Shown: piece by piece, positions 35,974-49,734 of the stretch | How the letters are laid out: every line of letters starts with the position of its first letter | Numbering within the stretch: the first letter of the stretch is position 1 | From: Strix aluco | Lineage: Eukaryota; Chordata; Aves; Strigiformes; Strigidae | Assembly (NCBI RefSeq): GCF_031877795.1 | Contig: NC_133957.1 | Coordinates: forward strand, 6,687,009 to 6,751,008 | Length of the DNA: 64,000 nt | Reading direction: 5' to 3' | Program-made: the position numbers and the translations under genes | The notes under the pieces: generated by a model | The model's database searches: none | Told to the model about the DNA's origin: nothing | What the model saw: only the letters and a program-made list of their open reading frames with translations

Positions 35974-36160
35974 AAGCTGTTTGTAAGAGGGTTTAGCACC
36001 AAGTATAGAAGAATACTTTTTAAAAAAATGGTGGGTTTGAAAAGGATTATTGGATTTGCCAAGTTATGCCAAGGTTTGAAAAACAGTTAAAGCCTGGCTT
36101 TAACACCCTGCTTTGTGCATTTCCAACCTCTGGCCCGTGGATCACACCACCCACCTCCAG

Positions 36161-37320
36161 CTCGCAGAGGGAGAGATCCTGGTGCTCCTTTTTGGGGTAA
36201 CACTGGCTGTGAAACCAGTGCTGGCACCTGTGAGATCTGAAACCTTGCCATGGCACCACATTCCATAAACAGATTAAAGCCTTTGTTTTACGAGGCAACA
36301 ACGTTTCGGCTTACCATTTCCCCCACACCTCGAATTAACCCCCTCCAGAATTTGCTCTGCTTTCCTGCATTTTCTGCGTTGGTCACGATTTGCTCCTGTC
36401 CCAGAGCAGGCAGAAACACCCCGCAGAGACACAGTCCCGGTGTTGTGAGCTAACGGCATGCCAGCTGGGCCAGGAACGTTTGGATAACAGATTTCCCCGA
36501 ACGGCCCGAGCCTCCGCTCCCTTCTTCCCCACGCGCTGCCCTCTGACCCACGCTAGCTGCTGCCGCGTCTCCCACTCGTGGCACTTGCCTCACCTCAGCC
36601 ACCTACGGCCGATTCGGCTTTCCCGTGTGGGCCAAAACGCGGTGCGCAGAGTAATGAGGTGAAGGACAGCACAAGTGTGTGCACCTGGAGTCGCGTGCCA
36701 CAGCAGCTCTGAGCTGATATGCCAGCAGATGTCACAGCCTCCCCTGACATTCTTGGTCATGCCCAGTACATTCCTCCAACTTCTCCTTCCTTTAGCTTCC
36801 AATTTCTTTGCTCTTAGAAAAACACTTTGTGCAGCACAACCAGAGCTCCTGACGAGTTTTTCCTTTATTCGATCTATATCACTCTACAGGAGATCAACCC
36901 TGACTTCTGAGCTCTCCTCACCTTCTGAAGACCCACGGTAAGAACGTCGCTGTCTGAACAGGGAAAAGTGCTCCACAATGACACATCCTTTGCACTGCTG
37001 TGAAAGAGTTGGGTTCAGTCAGAGCAGTTGTGAGCACCAAAGGACACGGCAGTATAGAAAATTTCCTTCTAGGTAATAAGGAAATAACAGAATAGTCTGC
37101 TAAAAGGACAGACATAAATGCTAATGAGCAGGAGAGAGCAGCCGTTACCAGTAAGACACAAGGAGAAGGTTGTGTGCAGAGAAGCAAAAGATGATTGTGT
37201 TTGTTGACAGCAAAAGAACACTGAACCAGGTAAAGGTAGCAAAGAACTAGGAAATTAAAGAAGAATTCAGGAAACTATTCTATTGTCCTTTAGGTTTTTA
37301 TCTTTAAATATAATTCCCTT
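36161..37320. other. Sequence between the right arm and the right satellite
   Basis: No gene or known repeat is recognised. It has no counterpart at the left arm. It ends in a T-rich run. Confidence 0.4.
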
Positions 37321-37350
37321 TCTTTTTTTTTTTTTTTTTCCTTTTTTCAC
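37321..37350. repeat. Poly(T) tract at the satellite border
   Basis: A T-run of about 20 bases followed by CCTTTTTTC lies 25 bp before the first satellite monomer. It could be the poly(A) tail of a minus-strand retroinsertion that marks the border. Confidence 0.7.
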
Positions 37351-40300
37351 AAGGCAGTGAATTCCTTGCCCCAATTGTTGCTTTAGAGCCCAAAAGCTCT
37401 CTAAATGGATATTTCTGAGCCCAATATCTCCCCAAACAGGTGTTTCTGAGCACAAAAGCTCCGTAAAAGGGTGTTTTGGAGGCCCAAAAGCTGCCCAAGT
37501 GGGTGTTTCTCGGGCCAAGAGCTCCGTAAATTGCCGCTTTTGGCCCCAGGGCTCCATAAATTGCTCTTTCTCACCTAAAAACCACCCGAAGTCGCAGTTT
37601 CTGAGCCCAAAAACTCCCTCAATGGGCCTTTTGGAGCCCAAAGGCTCCCTAAAAGGCTGTTTTGGAGGCCCAAAAGCTGCCTAAGTGGGTGTTTCTCAGG
37701 CTAAGAGCTCCCTAAATTGCTGCTTTGGAGCCAAAAACCTCCCTAAGTCACTGTTTCTGAGCCCAAAATCTCCCTAAGTCGGTCTTTTGAGCCCCAAAGC
37801 TCCCTAAATTGCTGGTTCTTACCCCAAAAGCTCCCTAGGTGGGTGTTTCTGAGCCCCAAAGCCCCCAAATTGGTGTTCCTGAGCCCAAAGGCTCCCTAGC
37901 TGGGGGGTTCTGAGGCCCAGAAGCCCCATAACTGGGTATTTCTTGGCCCAAAACCTACCTAAATTGCTCCTGCTGAGCTCCAGAGCTCCCTGCATTGTTT
38001 TTGCTGAGCTCAAATGCTGCCTCAACAGATGTTTTGGAGGCCCAAAAGCTGATTAAGTGCCTGTTTCTGAGCCCCAGAGCTCCCTACATTGCTGTTTCTG
38101 AGCCCAAAAGCTCCCTAGGTGGGGGTTTCTGACCCCCAGATATCATTAAATTGCTGCGTTTGAACCCAAAAGCTCCCTCCATGGGTCTTTTTGAGCCCCA
38201 AACTTCCATAAACAGGGGTTTCTGAGCCCAAAAGCTCCATAAATGGGTGTTTTGGAGGCCCAAAAGCTGCCGAAGGTGGTGTTGCTCAGGCCAAGAGCTC
38301 CCTAAATTGCTCGTTTTGAGCCAAGAACCTCCCTAAACCACTGTTTCCGAGCACAAAAGCTCCCTAAATCGACATTTTGGAGCCCCAGAGCTCCTTACAT
38401 TGCTCGCTCTTAGTGCAAAAGCTCCCCAGCTGGGTGTTTCTGAGCCCCAGATCTCATTCAATTGCTCGTTTTGAGCCCCAAGGTTCCTGAAATTGCTCTT
38501 ACTCAGCTGAAAACCACCCTAAGGTGCTGTTTCTGAGCCCAAAAGCTCCCTAAGTTGGTCTTCTGGAGCCCCAAAACTCCCTCCGTTGCTGTTTCTTAGC
38601 ACAAAAGCTTCCTAAGTCGCTCCCTGTCTTGGCTTTTCTGAGCCTCAAAGCTCCAAAATGGATGTTCCTTAGCCACAAAGCTCCCTGCAGAGTTTTTCCT
38701 GAGCTCAAAAGCTCCCTAAAAGGCTGTTTTGGAGGCCCAAAAGCTGCCCAAGTGGGTGTTTCTCAGGCCCAAGACCTCCCTAAATTGCTGCTTTTGGGCC
38801 CCAGAGCTCCCTACACTGCTGTTTCTCAGCTGAAAACCACCTTAAGTCGTTGTTTCTGAGCCCAAAAGCTCCCTCAATGGGTCTTTCTGAGCCCAAAGGC
38901 TCCCTAAAAGGCTGTTTTGGAGGCCCAAAAGCTGCCCAAGTGGGTGTTTCTCAGGCCAAGCGCTCCCTGAGTCGCTGGTTTGGAGTCCCAAAGCTCCCTA
39001 CATTGCTGTTTCTTAGCCCAAAAGTTCCCTAGGTGGGTGTTTCTGAGCCTCAAATCTATTTAAATTGCTGCTTTTGAACCCCAAAGCTCCCTAAACTGTT
39101 GTTTCTTAGTGGAAATCCACCCTAAGTTGCTGTTTCTGAGCCCAAAATCTCCCAAAAAGGCTGTTTTGGAGGCCCAAAAGCTGCCTAAGTGGGTGTTTCC
39201 TGGGCCAAGAGCTCCATAAGTTGCTGGTTTGGAGCCCCAGAGCTCCCTAAAGTGCTGTTTCTCAGCTGAAAACAACCCTAACTTGCTGATTCCGAGCCCA
39301 AAATCTCCCTCAATGGGACTTTCTGAGGCCAAAATCTCCCCAGACAGGTGTTTCTGAGCACAGAAGCTGCCTAAAAGGGTGTTTTGGAGGCCCAAAAGCT
39401 GCCCAAGTGGGTGTTTCTCAGGCCCAAGACCTCCCTAAATTGCCGCTTTTGGCCCCAGAGCTCCCTACATTGCTGTTTCTCACCTAAAAACCACCCAAAG
39501 TCGCAGTTTCTGAGCCCAAAAGCTCCCTCAATGGGTCTTTTGGAGCCCAAAGGCTCCCTAAAAGGCTGTTTTGGAGGCCCCAAAGCTGCCGAAGTGGGTG
39601 TTTCTCGGGCCAAGAGCTCCCTAAATTGCTGCTTTGGAGTCAAAAACCTCCCTAAGTCACTGTTTCTGATCCCAAAAGCTCCCTATATTGACATTTTGGA
39701 GCCCCAGAGCTCCCTAAATTGCTGTTTCTTAGCACAAAAGCTCCCCGGGTGGGGGTTTCTGAGCCCCAAATCTCTTTAAATTGCTGGTTTTGAGCCCAAA
39801 AGATCCCTAAAGAGGTGTTTCTGAGCCCCAAAGCTCCCAAAAAGGCTGTTTTGGAGGCCCAAAAGCTGCCTAAGTGGGTGTTTCTCAGGCTAAGAGCTCC
39901 CTAAATTGCTGCTTTGGAGCCAAAAACCTCCCTAAGTCACTGTTTCTGAGCCCAAAATCTCCCTAAGTCGGTCTTTTGAGCCTCAAAGCTCCCTAAATTG
40001 CTGGTTCTTACCCCAAAAGCTCCCTAGGTGGGTGTTTCTGAGCCCCAAAGCCCCCAAATTGGTGTTCCTGAGCCCAAAGGCTCCCTAGCTGGGGGGTTCT
40101 GAGGCCCAGAAGCCCCATAACTGGGTATTTCTTGGCCCAAAACCTACCTAAATTGCTCCTGCTGAGCTCCAGAGCTCCCTGCATTGTTTTTGCTGAGCTC
40201 AAATGCTGCCTCAACAGATGTTTTGGAGGCCCAAAAGCTGATTAAGTGCCTGTTTCTGAGCCCCAGAGCTCCCTACATTGCTGTTTCTGAGCCCAAAAGC

Positions 40301-43300
40301 TCCCTAGGTGGGGGTTTCTGACCCCCAGATATCATTAAATTGCTGCGTTTGAACCCAAAAGCTCCCTCCATGGGTCTTTTTGAGCCCCAAACCTCCATAA
40401 ACAGGGGTTTCTGAGCCCAAAAGCTCCATAAATGGGTGTTTTGGAGGCCCAAAAGCTGCCGAAGGTGGTGTTGCTCAGGCCAAGAGCTCCCTAAATTGCT
40501 CGTTTTGAGCCAAGAACCTCCCTAAACCACTGTTTCCGAGCACAAAAGCTCCCTAAATCGACATTTTGGAGCCCCAGAGCTCCCTACATTGCTCGCTCTT
40601 AGTGCAAAAGCTCCCCAGCTGGGTGTTTCTGAGCCCCAGATCTCATTCAATTGCTCGTTTTGAGCCCCAAGGTTCCTGAAATTGCTCTTACTCAGCTGAA
40701 AACCACCCTAAGGTGCTGTTTCTGAGCCCAAAAGCTCCCTAAGTTGGTCTTCTGGAGCCCCAAAACTCCCTCCGTTGCTGTTTCTTAGCACAAAAGCTTC
40801 CTAAGTCGCTCCCTGTCTTGGCTTTTCTGAGCCTCAAAGCTCCAAAATGGATGTTCCTTAGCCACAAAGCTCCCTGCAGAGTTTTTCCTGAGCTCAAAAG
40901 CTCCCTAAAAGGCTGTTTTGGAGGCCCAAAAGCTGCCCAAGTGGGTGTTTCTCAGGCCCAAGACCTCCCTAAATTGCTGCTTTTGGGCCCCAGAGCTCCC
41001 TACACTGCTGTTTCTCAGCTGAAAACCACCTTAAGTCGTTGTTTCTGAGCCCAAAAGCTCCCTCAATGGGTCTTTCTGAGCCCAAAAGCTCCCTAAAAGG
41101 CTGTTTTGGAGGCCCAAAAGCTGCCCAAGTGGGTGTTTCTCAGGCCAAGCGCTCCCTGAGTCGCTGGTTTGGAGTCCCAAAGCTCCCTACATTGCTGTTT
41201 CTTAGCCCAAAAGTTCCCTAGGTGGGTGTTTCTGAGCCTCAAATCTATTTAAATTGCTGCTTTTGAACCCCAAAGCTCCCTAAACTGTTGTTTCTTAGCG
41301 GAAATGCACCCTAAGTTGCTGTTTCTGAGCCCAAAATCTCCCAAAAAGGCTGTTTTGGAGGCCCAAAAGCTGCCTAAGTGGGTGTTTCCTGGGCCAAGAG
41401 CTCCATAAGTTGCTGGTTTGGAGCCCCAGAGCTCCCTAAAGTGCTGTTTCTCAGCTGAAAACAACCCTAACTTGCTGATTCCGAGCCCAAAATCTCCCTC
41501 AATGGGACTTTCTGAGGCCAAAATCTCCCCAGACAGGTGTTTCTGAGCACAGAAGCTCCCTAAAAGGGTGTTTTGGAGGCCCAAAAGCTGCCCAAGTGGG
41601 TGTTTCTCAGGCCCAAGACCTCCCTAAATTGCCGCTTTTGGCCCCAGAGCTCCCTACATTGCTGTTTCTCACCTAAAAACCACCCGCAGTCGCAGTTTCT
41701 GAGCCCAAAAGCTCCCTCAATGGGTCTTTTGGAGCCCAAAGGCTCCCTAAAAGGCTGTTTTGGAGGCCCCAAAGCTGCCGAAGTGGGTGTTTCTCGGGCC
41801 AAGAGCTCCCTAAATTGCTGCTTTGGAGCCAAAAACCTCCCTAAGTCACTGTTTCTGAGCCCAAAAGCTCCCTATATTGACATTTTGGAGCCCCAGAGCT
41901 CCCTAAATTGCTGTTTCTTAGCACAAAAGCTCCCCGGGTGGGGGTTTCTGAGCCCCAAATCTCTTTAAATTGCTGGTTTTGAGCCCAAAAGATCCCTAAA
42001 TAGGTGTTTCTGAGCCCCAAAGCTCCCAAAAAGGCTGTTTTGGAGGCCCAAAAGCTGCCTAAGTGGGTGTTTCTCAGGCTAAGAGCTCCCTAAATTGCTG
42101 CTTTGGAGCCAAAAACCTCCCTAAGTCACTGTTTCTGAGCCCAAAATCTCCCTAAGTCGGTCTTTTGAGCCCCAAAGCTCCCTAAATTGCTGGTTCTTAC
42201 CCCAAAAGCTCCCTAGGTGGGTGTTTCTGAGCCCCAAAGCCCCCAAATTGGTGTTCCTGAGCCCAAAGGCTCCCTAGCTGGGGGGTTCTGAGGCCCAGAA
42301 GCCCCATAACTGGGTATTTCTTGGCCCAAAACCTACCTAAATTGCTCCTGCTGAGCTTCAGAGCTCCCTGCGTTGTTTTTGCTGAGCTCAAATGCTGCCT
42401 CAACAGATGTTTTGGAGGCCCAAAAGCTGATTAAGTGCCTGTTTCTGAGCCCCAGAGCTCCCTACATTGCTGTTTCTGAGCCCAAAAGCTCCCTAGGTGG
42501 GGGTTTCTGACCCCCAGATATCATTAAATTGCTGCGTTTGAACCCAAAAGCTCCCTCCATGGGTCTTTTTGAGCCCCAAACCTCCATAAACAGGGGTTTC
42601 TGAGCCCAAAAGCTCCATAAATGGGTGTTTTGGAGGCCCAAAAGCTGCCGAAGGTGGTGTTGCTCAGGCCAAGAGCTCCCTAAATTGCTCGTTTTGAGCC
42701 AAGAACCTCCCTAAACCACTGTTTCCGAGCACAAAAGCTCCCTAAATCGACATTTTGGAGCCCCAGAGCTCCCTACATTGCTCGCTCTTAGTGCAAAAGC
42801 TCCCCAGCTGGGTGTTTCTGAGCCCCAGATCTCATTCAATTGCTCGTTTTGAGCCCCAAGGTTCCTGAAATTGCTCTTACTCAGCTGAAAACCACCCTAA
42901 GGTGCTGTTTCTGAGCCCAAAAGCTCCCTAAGTTGGTCTTCTGGAGCCCCAAAACTCCCTCCGTTGCTGTTTCTTAGCACAAAAGCTTCCTAAGTCGCTC
43001 CCTGTCTTGGCTTTTCTGAGCCTCAAAGCTCCAAAATGGATGTTCCTTAGCCACAAAGCTCCCTGCAGAGTTTTTCCTGAGCTCAAAAGCTCCCTAAAAG
43101 GCTGTTTTGGAGGCCCAAAAGCTGCCCAAGTGGGTGTTTCTCAGGCCCAAGACCTCCCTAAATTGCCGCTTTTGGCCCCAGAGCTCCCTACATTGCTGTT
43201 TCTCACCTAAAAACCACCCGCAGTCGCAGTTTCTGAGCCCAAAAGCTCCCTCAATGGGTCTGTTGGAGCCCAAAGGCTCCCTAAAAGGCTGTTTTGGAGG

Positions 43301-45528
43301 CCCAAAAGCTGCCCAAGTGGGTGTTTCTCAGGCCAAGCGCTCCCTGAGTCGCTGGTTTGGAGTCCCAAAGCTCCCTACATTGCTGTTTCTTAGCCCAAAA
43401 GTTCCCTAGGTGGGTGTTTCTGAGCCTCAAATCTATTTAAATTGCTGCTTTTGAACCCCAAAGCTCCCTAAACTGTTGTTTCTTAGCGGAAATGCACCCT
43501 AAGTTGCTGTTTCTGAGCCCAAAATCTCCCAAAAAGGCTGTTTTGGAGGCCCAAAAGCTGCCTAAGTGGGTGTTTCCTGGGCCAAGAGCTCCATAAGTTG
43601 CTGGTTTGGAGCCCCAGAGCTCCCTAAAGTGCTGTTTCTCAGCTGAAAACAACCCTAACTTGCTGATTCCGAGCCCAAAATCTCCCTCAATGGGACTTTC
43701 TGAGGCCAAAATCTCCCCAGACAGGTGTTTCTGAGCACAGAAGCTCCCTAAAAGGGTGTTTTGGAGGCCCAAAAGCTGCCCAAGTGGGTGTTTCTCAGGC
43801 CCAAGACCTCCCTAAATTGCCGCTTTTGGCCCCAGAGCTCCCTACATTGCTGTTTCTCACCTAAAAACCACCCGCAGTCGCAGTTTCTGAGCCCAAAAGC
43901 TCCCTCAATGGGTCTTTTGGAGCCCAAAGGCTCCCTAAAAGGCTGTTTTGGAGGCCCCAAAGCTGCCGAAGTGGGTGTTTCTCGGGCCAAGAGCTCCCTA
44001 AATTGCTGCTTTGGAGCCAAAAACCTCCCTAAGTCACTGTTTCTGAGCCCAAAAGCTCCCTATATTGACATTTTGGAGCCCCAGAGCTCCCTAAATTGCT
44101 GTTTCTTAGCACAAAAGCTCCCCGGGTGGGGGTTTCTGAGCCCCAAATCTCTTTAAATTGCTGGTTTTGAGCCCAAAAGATCCCTAAATAGGTGTTTCTG
44201 AGCCCCAAAGCTCCCAAAAAGGCTGTTTTGGAGGCCCAAAAGCTGCCTAAGTGGGTGTTTCTCAGGCTAAGAGCTCCCTAAATTGCTGCTTTGGAGCCAA
44301 AAACCTCCCTAAGTCACTGTTTCTGAGCCCAAAATCTCCCTAAGTCGGTCTTTTGAGCCCCAAAGCTCCCTAAATTGCTGGTTCTTACCCCAAAAGCTCC
44401 CTAGGTGGGTGTTTCTGAGCCCCAAAGCCCCCAAATTGGTGTTCCTGAGCCCAAAGGCTCCCTAGCTGGGGGGTTCTGAGGCCCAGAAGCCCCATAACTG
44501 GGTATTTCTTGGCCCAAAACCTACCTAAATTGCTCCTGCTGAGCTCCAGAGCTCCCTGCGTTGTTTTTGCTGAGCTCAAATGCTGCCTCAACAGATGTTT
44601 TGGAGGCCCAAAAGCTGATTAAGTGCCTGTTTCTGAGCCCCAGAGCTCCCTACATTGCTGTTTCTGAGCCCAAAAGCTCCCTAGGTGGGGGTTTCTGACC
44701 CCCAGATATCATTAAATTGCTGCGTTTGAACCCAAAAGCTCCCTCCATGGGTCTTTTTGAGCCCCAAACCTCCATAAACAGGGGTTTCTGAGCCCAAAAG
44801 CTCCATAAATGGGTGTTTTGGAGGCCCAAAAGCTGCCGAAGGTGGTGTTGCTCAGGCCAAGAGCTCCCTAAATTGCTCGTTTTGAGCCAAGAACCTCCCT
44901 AAACCACTGTTTCCGAGCACAAAAGCTCCCTAAATCGACATTTTGGAGCCCCAGAGCTCCCTACATTGCTCGCTCTTAGTGCAAAAGCTCCCCAGCTGGG
45001 TGTTTCTGAGCCCCAGATCTCATTCAATTGCTCGTTTTGAGCCCCAAGGTTCCTGAAATTGCTCTTACTCAGCTGAATACCACCCTAAGGTGCTGTTTCT
45101 GAGCCCAAAAGCTCCCTAAGTTGGTCTTCTGGAGCCCCAAAACTCCCTCCGTTGCTGTTTCTTAGCACAAAAGCTTCCTAAGTCGCTCCCTGTCTTGGCT
45201 TTTCTGAGCCTCAAAGCTCCAAAATGGATGTTCCTTAGCCACAAAGCTCCCTGCAGAGTTTTTCCTGAGCTCAAAAGCTCCCTAAAAGGCTGTTTTGGAG
45301 GCCCAAAAGCTGCCCAAGTGGGTGTTTCTCAGGCCCAAGACCTCCCTAAATTGCTGCTTTTGGGCCCCAGAGCTCCCTACACTGCTGTTTCTCAGCTGAA
45401 AACCACCTTAAGTCGTTGTTTCTGAGCCCAAAAGCTCCCTCAATGGGTCTTTCTGAGCCCAAAAGCTCCCTAAAAGGGTGTTTTGGAGGCCCAAAAGCTG
45501 CCCAAGTGGGTGTTTCTCAGGCCAAGCG

Positions 45529-45764
45529 TGTGATAGACAGTAAACTGTTTGTTCATCAAATTCCATTGAAGATACTGGGAGCTCGTGACATGTTATTCCA
45601 TAAACTATGTTGGCCTAAGCTTAATCTTAACTATTACACTGTGTAACGACTAACTGACTGTAAGTGCTTATCTAAGTTGGAATGCTGAAGCAAGGACTCC
45701 TACTAGGCAAAAGACTGAAAAGAGGGAGAAAGGGAAGAAGGACAAAGGGGAGAAAGACAAAGGG

Positions 45765-45798
<34 letters not shown>

Positions 45799-46134
45799 GT
45801 AGTGTCTATATTCTGTAAAATATAAACAAAGACTTTGTGAGCCACTCTCAGGAAAGTAGGAAATACGAGAAGCTGGTGACGTGAGGAAGACCCGGATGGA
45901 GCGACCCCCTAGCTGCAAAGTGCGCAGACGCAGGATACACCTCTCAGAGAGACCCGATAACGGAAGGCGGAGGATATAAAAAAGACGGACCCTCGGGAAG
46001 TGGGTGCGCGCCGTTGGTGGAGCAGGGACTCCCCGGCCGCCCAGCGCTGTTTTGCTTATTGCCGCTTGCTAAAATAAATAATTGAAATTTAATTTGTCCT
46101 AACTTGCATCATTTTGGCAAGATAGTCTATAACA
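45529..46134 (+). mobile_element. Solo LTR inserted in the satellite, with 5-bp target duplication
   Basis: A 606-bp block starts TGTGATAGACAG and ends GTCTATAACA. AAGCG occurs immediately before (45524-45528) and after (46135-46139), and the monomer CCAAGCGCTCCCTGAG is restored if the block is removed. It has a TATA-like GATATAAAAA near 45973, an AATAAA at 46073-46078, and an A-run of about 29 at 45766-45795. All features fit a complete solo LTR of an ERV inserted on the plus strand. It is unrelated to the other LTRs in the window. Confidence 0.93.
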
Positions 46135-48495
46135 AAGCGCTCCCTGAGTCGCTGGTTTGGAGTCCCAAAGCTCCCTACATTGCTGGTTCTTAGCCCAAAA
46201 GTTCCCTAGGTGGGTGTTTCTGAGCCTCAAATCTATTTAAATTGCTGCTATTGAACGACAAAGCTCCCTAAACTGCTGTTTCTTAGCGGAAATCCACCCT
46301 AAGTTGCTGTTTCTGAGCCCAAAATCTCCCAAAAAGGCTGTTTTGGAGGCCCAAAAGCTGCCTAAGTGGGTGTTTCCTGGGCCAAGAGCTCCATAAGTTG
46401 CTGGTTTGGAGCCCCAGAGCTCCCTAAAGTGCTGTTTCTCAGCTGAAAACAACCCTAACTTGCTGATTCCGAGCCCAAAATCTCCCTCAATGGGACTTTC
46501 TGAGGCCAAAATCTCCCCAGACAGGTGTTTCTGAGCACAGAAGCTCCCTAAAAGGGTGTTTTGGAGGCCCAAAAGCTGCCCAAGTGGGTGTTTCTCAGGC
46601 CCAAGACCTCCCTAAATTGCCGCTTTTGGCCCCAGAGCTCCCTACATTGCTGTTTCTCACCTAAAAACCACCCGAAGTCGCAGTTTCTGAGCCCAAAAGC
46701 TCCCTCAATGGGTCTTTTGGAGCCCAAAGGCTCCCTAAAAGGGTGTTTTGGAGGCCCAAAAGCTGCCCAAGTGGGTGTTTCTCAGGCCAAGCGCTCCCTG
46801 AGTCGCTGGTTTGGAGTCCCAAAGCTCCCTACATTGCTGTTTCTTAGCCCAAAAGTTCCCTAGGTGGGTGTTTCTGAGCCTCAAATCTATTTAAATTGCT
46901 GCTTTTGAACCCCAAAGCTCCCTAAACTGTTGTTTCTTAGTGGAAATCCACCCTAAGTTGCAGTTTCTGAGCCCAAAAGCTCCCTCAATGGGTCTTTTGG
47001 AGCCCAAAGGCTCCCTAAAAGGCTGTTTTGGAGGCCCCAAAGCTGCCGAAGTGGGTGTTTCTCGGGCCAAGAGCTCCCTAAATTGCTGCTTTGGAGCCAA
47101 AAACCTCCCTAAGTCACTGTTTCTGAGCCCAAAAGCTCCCTATATTGACATTTTGGAGCCCCAGAGCTCCCTAAATTGCTGTTTCTTAGCACAAAAGCTC
47201 CCCGGGTGGGGGTTTCTGAGCCCCAAATCTCTTTAAATTGCTGGTTTTGAGCCCAAAAGATCCCTAAATAGGTGTTTCTGAGCCCCAAAGCTCCCAAAAA
47301 GGCTGTTTTGGAGGCCCAAAAGCTGCCTAAGTGGGTGTTTCTCAGGCTAAGAGCTCCCTAAATTGCTGCTTTGGAGCCAAAAACCTCCCTAAGTCACTGT
47401 TTCTGAGCCCAAAATCTACCTAAGTCGGTCTTTTGAGCCCCAAAGCTCCCTAAATTGCTGGTTCTTACCCCAAAAGCTCCCTAGGTGGGTGTTTCTGAGC
47501 CCCAAAGCCCCCAAATTGGTGTTCCTGAGCCCAAAGGCTCCCTAGCTGGGGGGTTCTGAGGCCCAGAAGCCCCATAACTGGGTATTTCTTGGCCCAAAAC
47601 CTACCTAAATTGCTCCTGCTGAGCTCCAGAGCTCCCTGCATTGTTTTTGCTGAGCTCAAATGCTGCCTCAACAGATGTTTTGGAGGCCCAAAAGCTGATT
47701 AAGTGCCTGTTTCTGAGCCCCAGAGCTCCCTACATTGCTGTTTCTGAGCCCAAAAGCTCCCTAGGTGGGGGTTTCTGACCCCCAGATATCATTAAATTGC
47801 TGCGTTTGAACCCAAAAGCTCCCTCCATGGGTCTTTTTGAGCCCCAAACCTCCATAAACAGGGGTTTCTGAGCCCAAAAGCTCCATAAATGGGTGTTTTG
47901 GAGGCCCAAAAGCTGCCGAAGGTGGTGTTGCTCAGGCCAAGAGCTCCCTAAATTGCTCGTTTTGAGCCAAGAACCTCCCTAAACCACTGTTTCCGAGCAC
48001 AAAAGCTCCCTAAATCGACATTTTGGAGCCCCAGAGCTCCCTACATTGCTCGCTCTTAGTGCAAAAGCTCCCCAGCTGGGTGTTTCTGAGCCCCAGATCT
48101 CATTCAATTGCTCGTTTTGAGCCCCAAGGTTCCTGAAATTGCTCTTACTCAGCTGAAAACCACCCTAAGGTGCTGTTTCTGAGCCCAAAAGCTCCCTAAG
48201 TTGGTCTTCTGGAGCCCCAAAACTCCCTCCGTTGCTGTTTCTTAGCACAAAAGCTTCCTAAGTCGCTCCCTGTCTTGGCTTTTCTGAGCCTCAAAGCTCC
48301 AAAATGGATGTTCCTTAGCCACAAAGCTCCCTGCAGAGTTTTTCCTGAGCTCAAAAGCTCCCTAAAAGGCTGTTTTGGAGGCCCAAAAGCTGCCCAAGTG
48401 GGTGTTTCTCAGGCCCAAGACCTCCCTAAATTGCTGCTTTTGGGCCCCAGAGCTCCCTACACTGCTGTTTCTCAGCTGAAAACCACCTTAAGTCG

Positions 48496-49115
48496 TTGTT
48501 TCTGAGCCCAAAAGCTCCCTCAATGGGTCTTTCTGAGCCCAAAAGCTCCCTAAAAGGGTGTTTTGGAGGCCCAAAAGCTGCCCAAGTGGGTGTTTCTCAG
48601 GCCAAGCGCTCCCTGAGTCGCTGGTTTGGAGTCCCAAAGCTCCCTACATTGCTGTTTCTTAGCCCAAAAGTTCCCTAGGTGGGTGTTTCTGAGCCTCAAA
48701 TCTATTTAAATTGCTGCTATTGAACGACAAAGCTCCCTAAACTGCTGTTTCTTAGTGGAAATCCACCCTAAGTTGCTGTTTCTGAGCCCAAAATCTCCCA
48801 AAAAGGCTGTTTTGGAGGCCCAAAAGCTGCCCAAGTGGGTGTTTCTCAGGCCCAAGACCTCCCTAAATTGCTGCTTTTGGGCCCCAGAGCTCCCTACACT
48901 GCTGTTTCTCAGCTGAAAACCACCTTAAGTCGTTGTTTCTGAGCCCAAAAGCTCCCTCAATGGGTCTTTCTGAGCCCAAAGGCTCCCTAAAAGGCTGTTT
49001 TGGAGGCCCAAAAGCTGCCCAAGTGGGTGTTTCTCAGGCCAAGCGCTCCCTGGGTCGCTGGTTTGGAGTCCCAAAGCTCCCTACATTGCTGGTTCTTAGC
49101 CCAAAAGTTCCCTAG
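48496..49115. repeat. 437-bp duplication inside one satellite unit
   Basis: The segment at 48496-48678 recurs at 48933-49115, a step of 437 bp (14 monomers), within a long HOR unit. It explains part of that unit's extra length. Confidence 0.8.
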
Positions 49116-49734
49116 GTGGGTGTTTCTGAGCCTCAAATCTATTTAAATTGCTGCTATTGAACCACAAAGCTCCCTAAACTGCTGTTTCTTAGTGGAAATC
49201 CACCCTAAGTTGCTGTTTCTGAGCCCAAAATCTCCCAAAAAGGCTGTTTTGGAGGCCCAAAAGCTGCCTAAGTGGGTGTTTCCTGGGCCAAGAGCTCCAT
49301 AAGTTGCTGGTTTGGAGCCCCAGAGCTCCCTAAAGTGCTGTTTCTCAGCTGAAAACAACCCTAACTTGCTGATTCCGAGCCCAAAATCTCCCTCAATGGG
49401 ACTGTCTGAGGCCAAAATCTCCCCAGACAGGTGTTTCTGAGCACAGAAGCTGCCTAAAAGGGTGTTTTGGAGGCCCAAAAGCTGCCCAAGTGGGTGTTTC
49501 TCAGGCCCAAGACCTCCCTAAATTGCCGCTTTTGGCCCCAGAGCTCCCTACATTGCTGTTTCTCACCTAAAAACCACCCAAAGTCGCAGTTTCTGAGCCC
49601 AAAAGCTCCCTCAATGGGTCTTTTGGAGCCCAAAGGCTCCCTAAAAGGCTGTTTTGGAGGCCCCAAAGCTGCCGAAGTGGGTGTTTCTCGGGCCAAGAGC
49701 TCCCTAAATTGCTGCTTTGGAGCCAAAAACCTCC

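Larger units (their letters stand above)
33617..36160 (-). repeat. Right arm of the 2.54-kb inverted duplication
   Basis: Reverse complement of 5913-8455 with about a dozen substitutions and one 1-bp homopolymer difference. The homology ends sharply at 36160 (CCACCTCCAG, then unrelated CTCGCAGAGG). The arms point the genes toward each other, with 25.2 kb between them. Confidence 0.93.
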
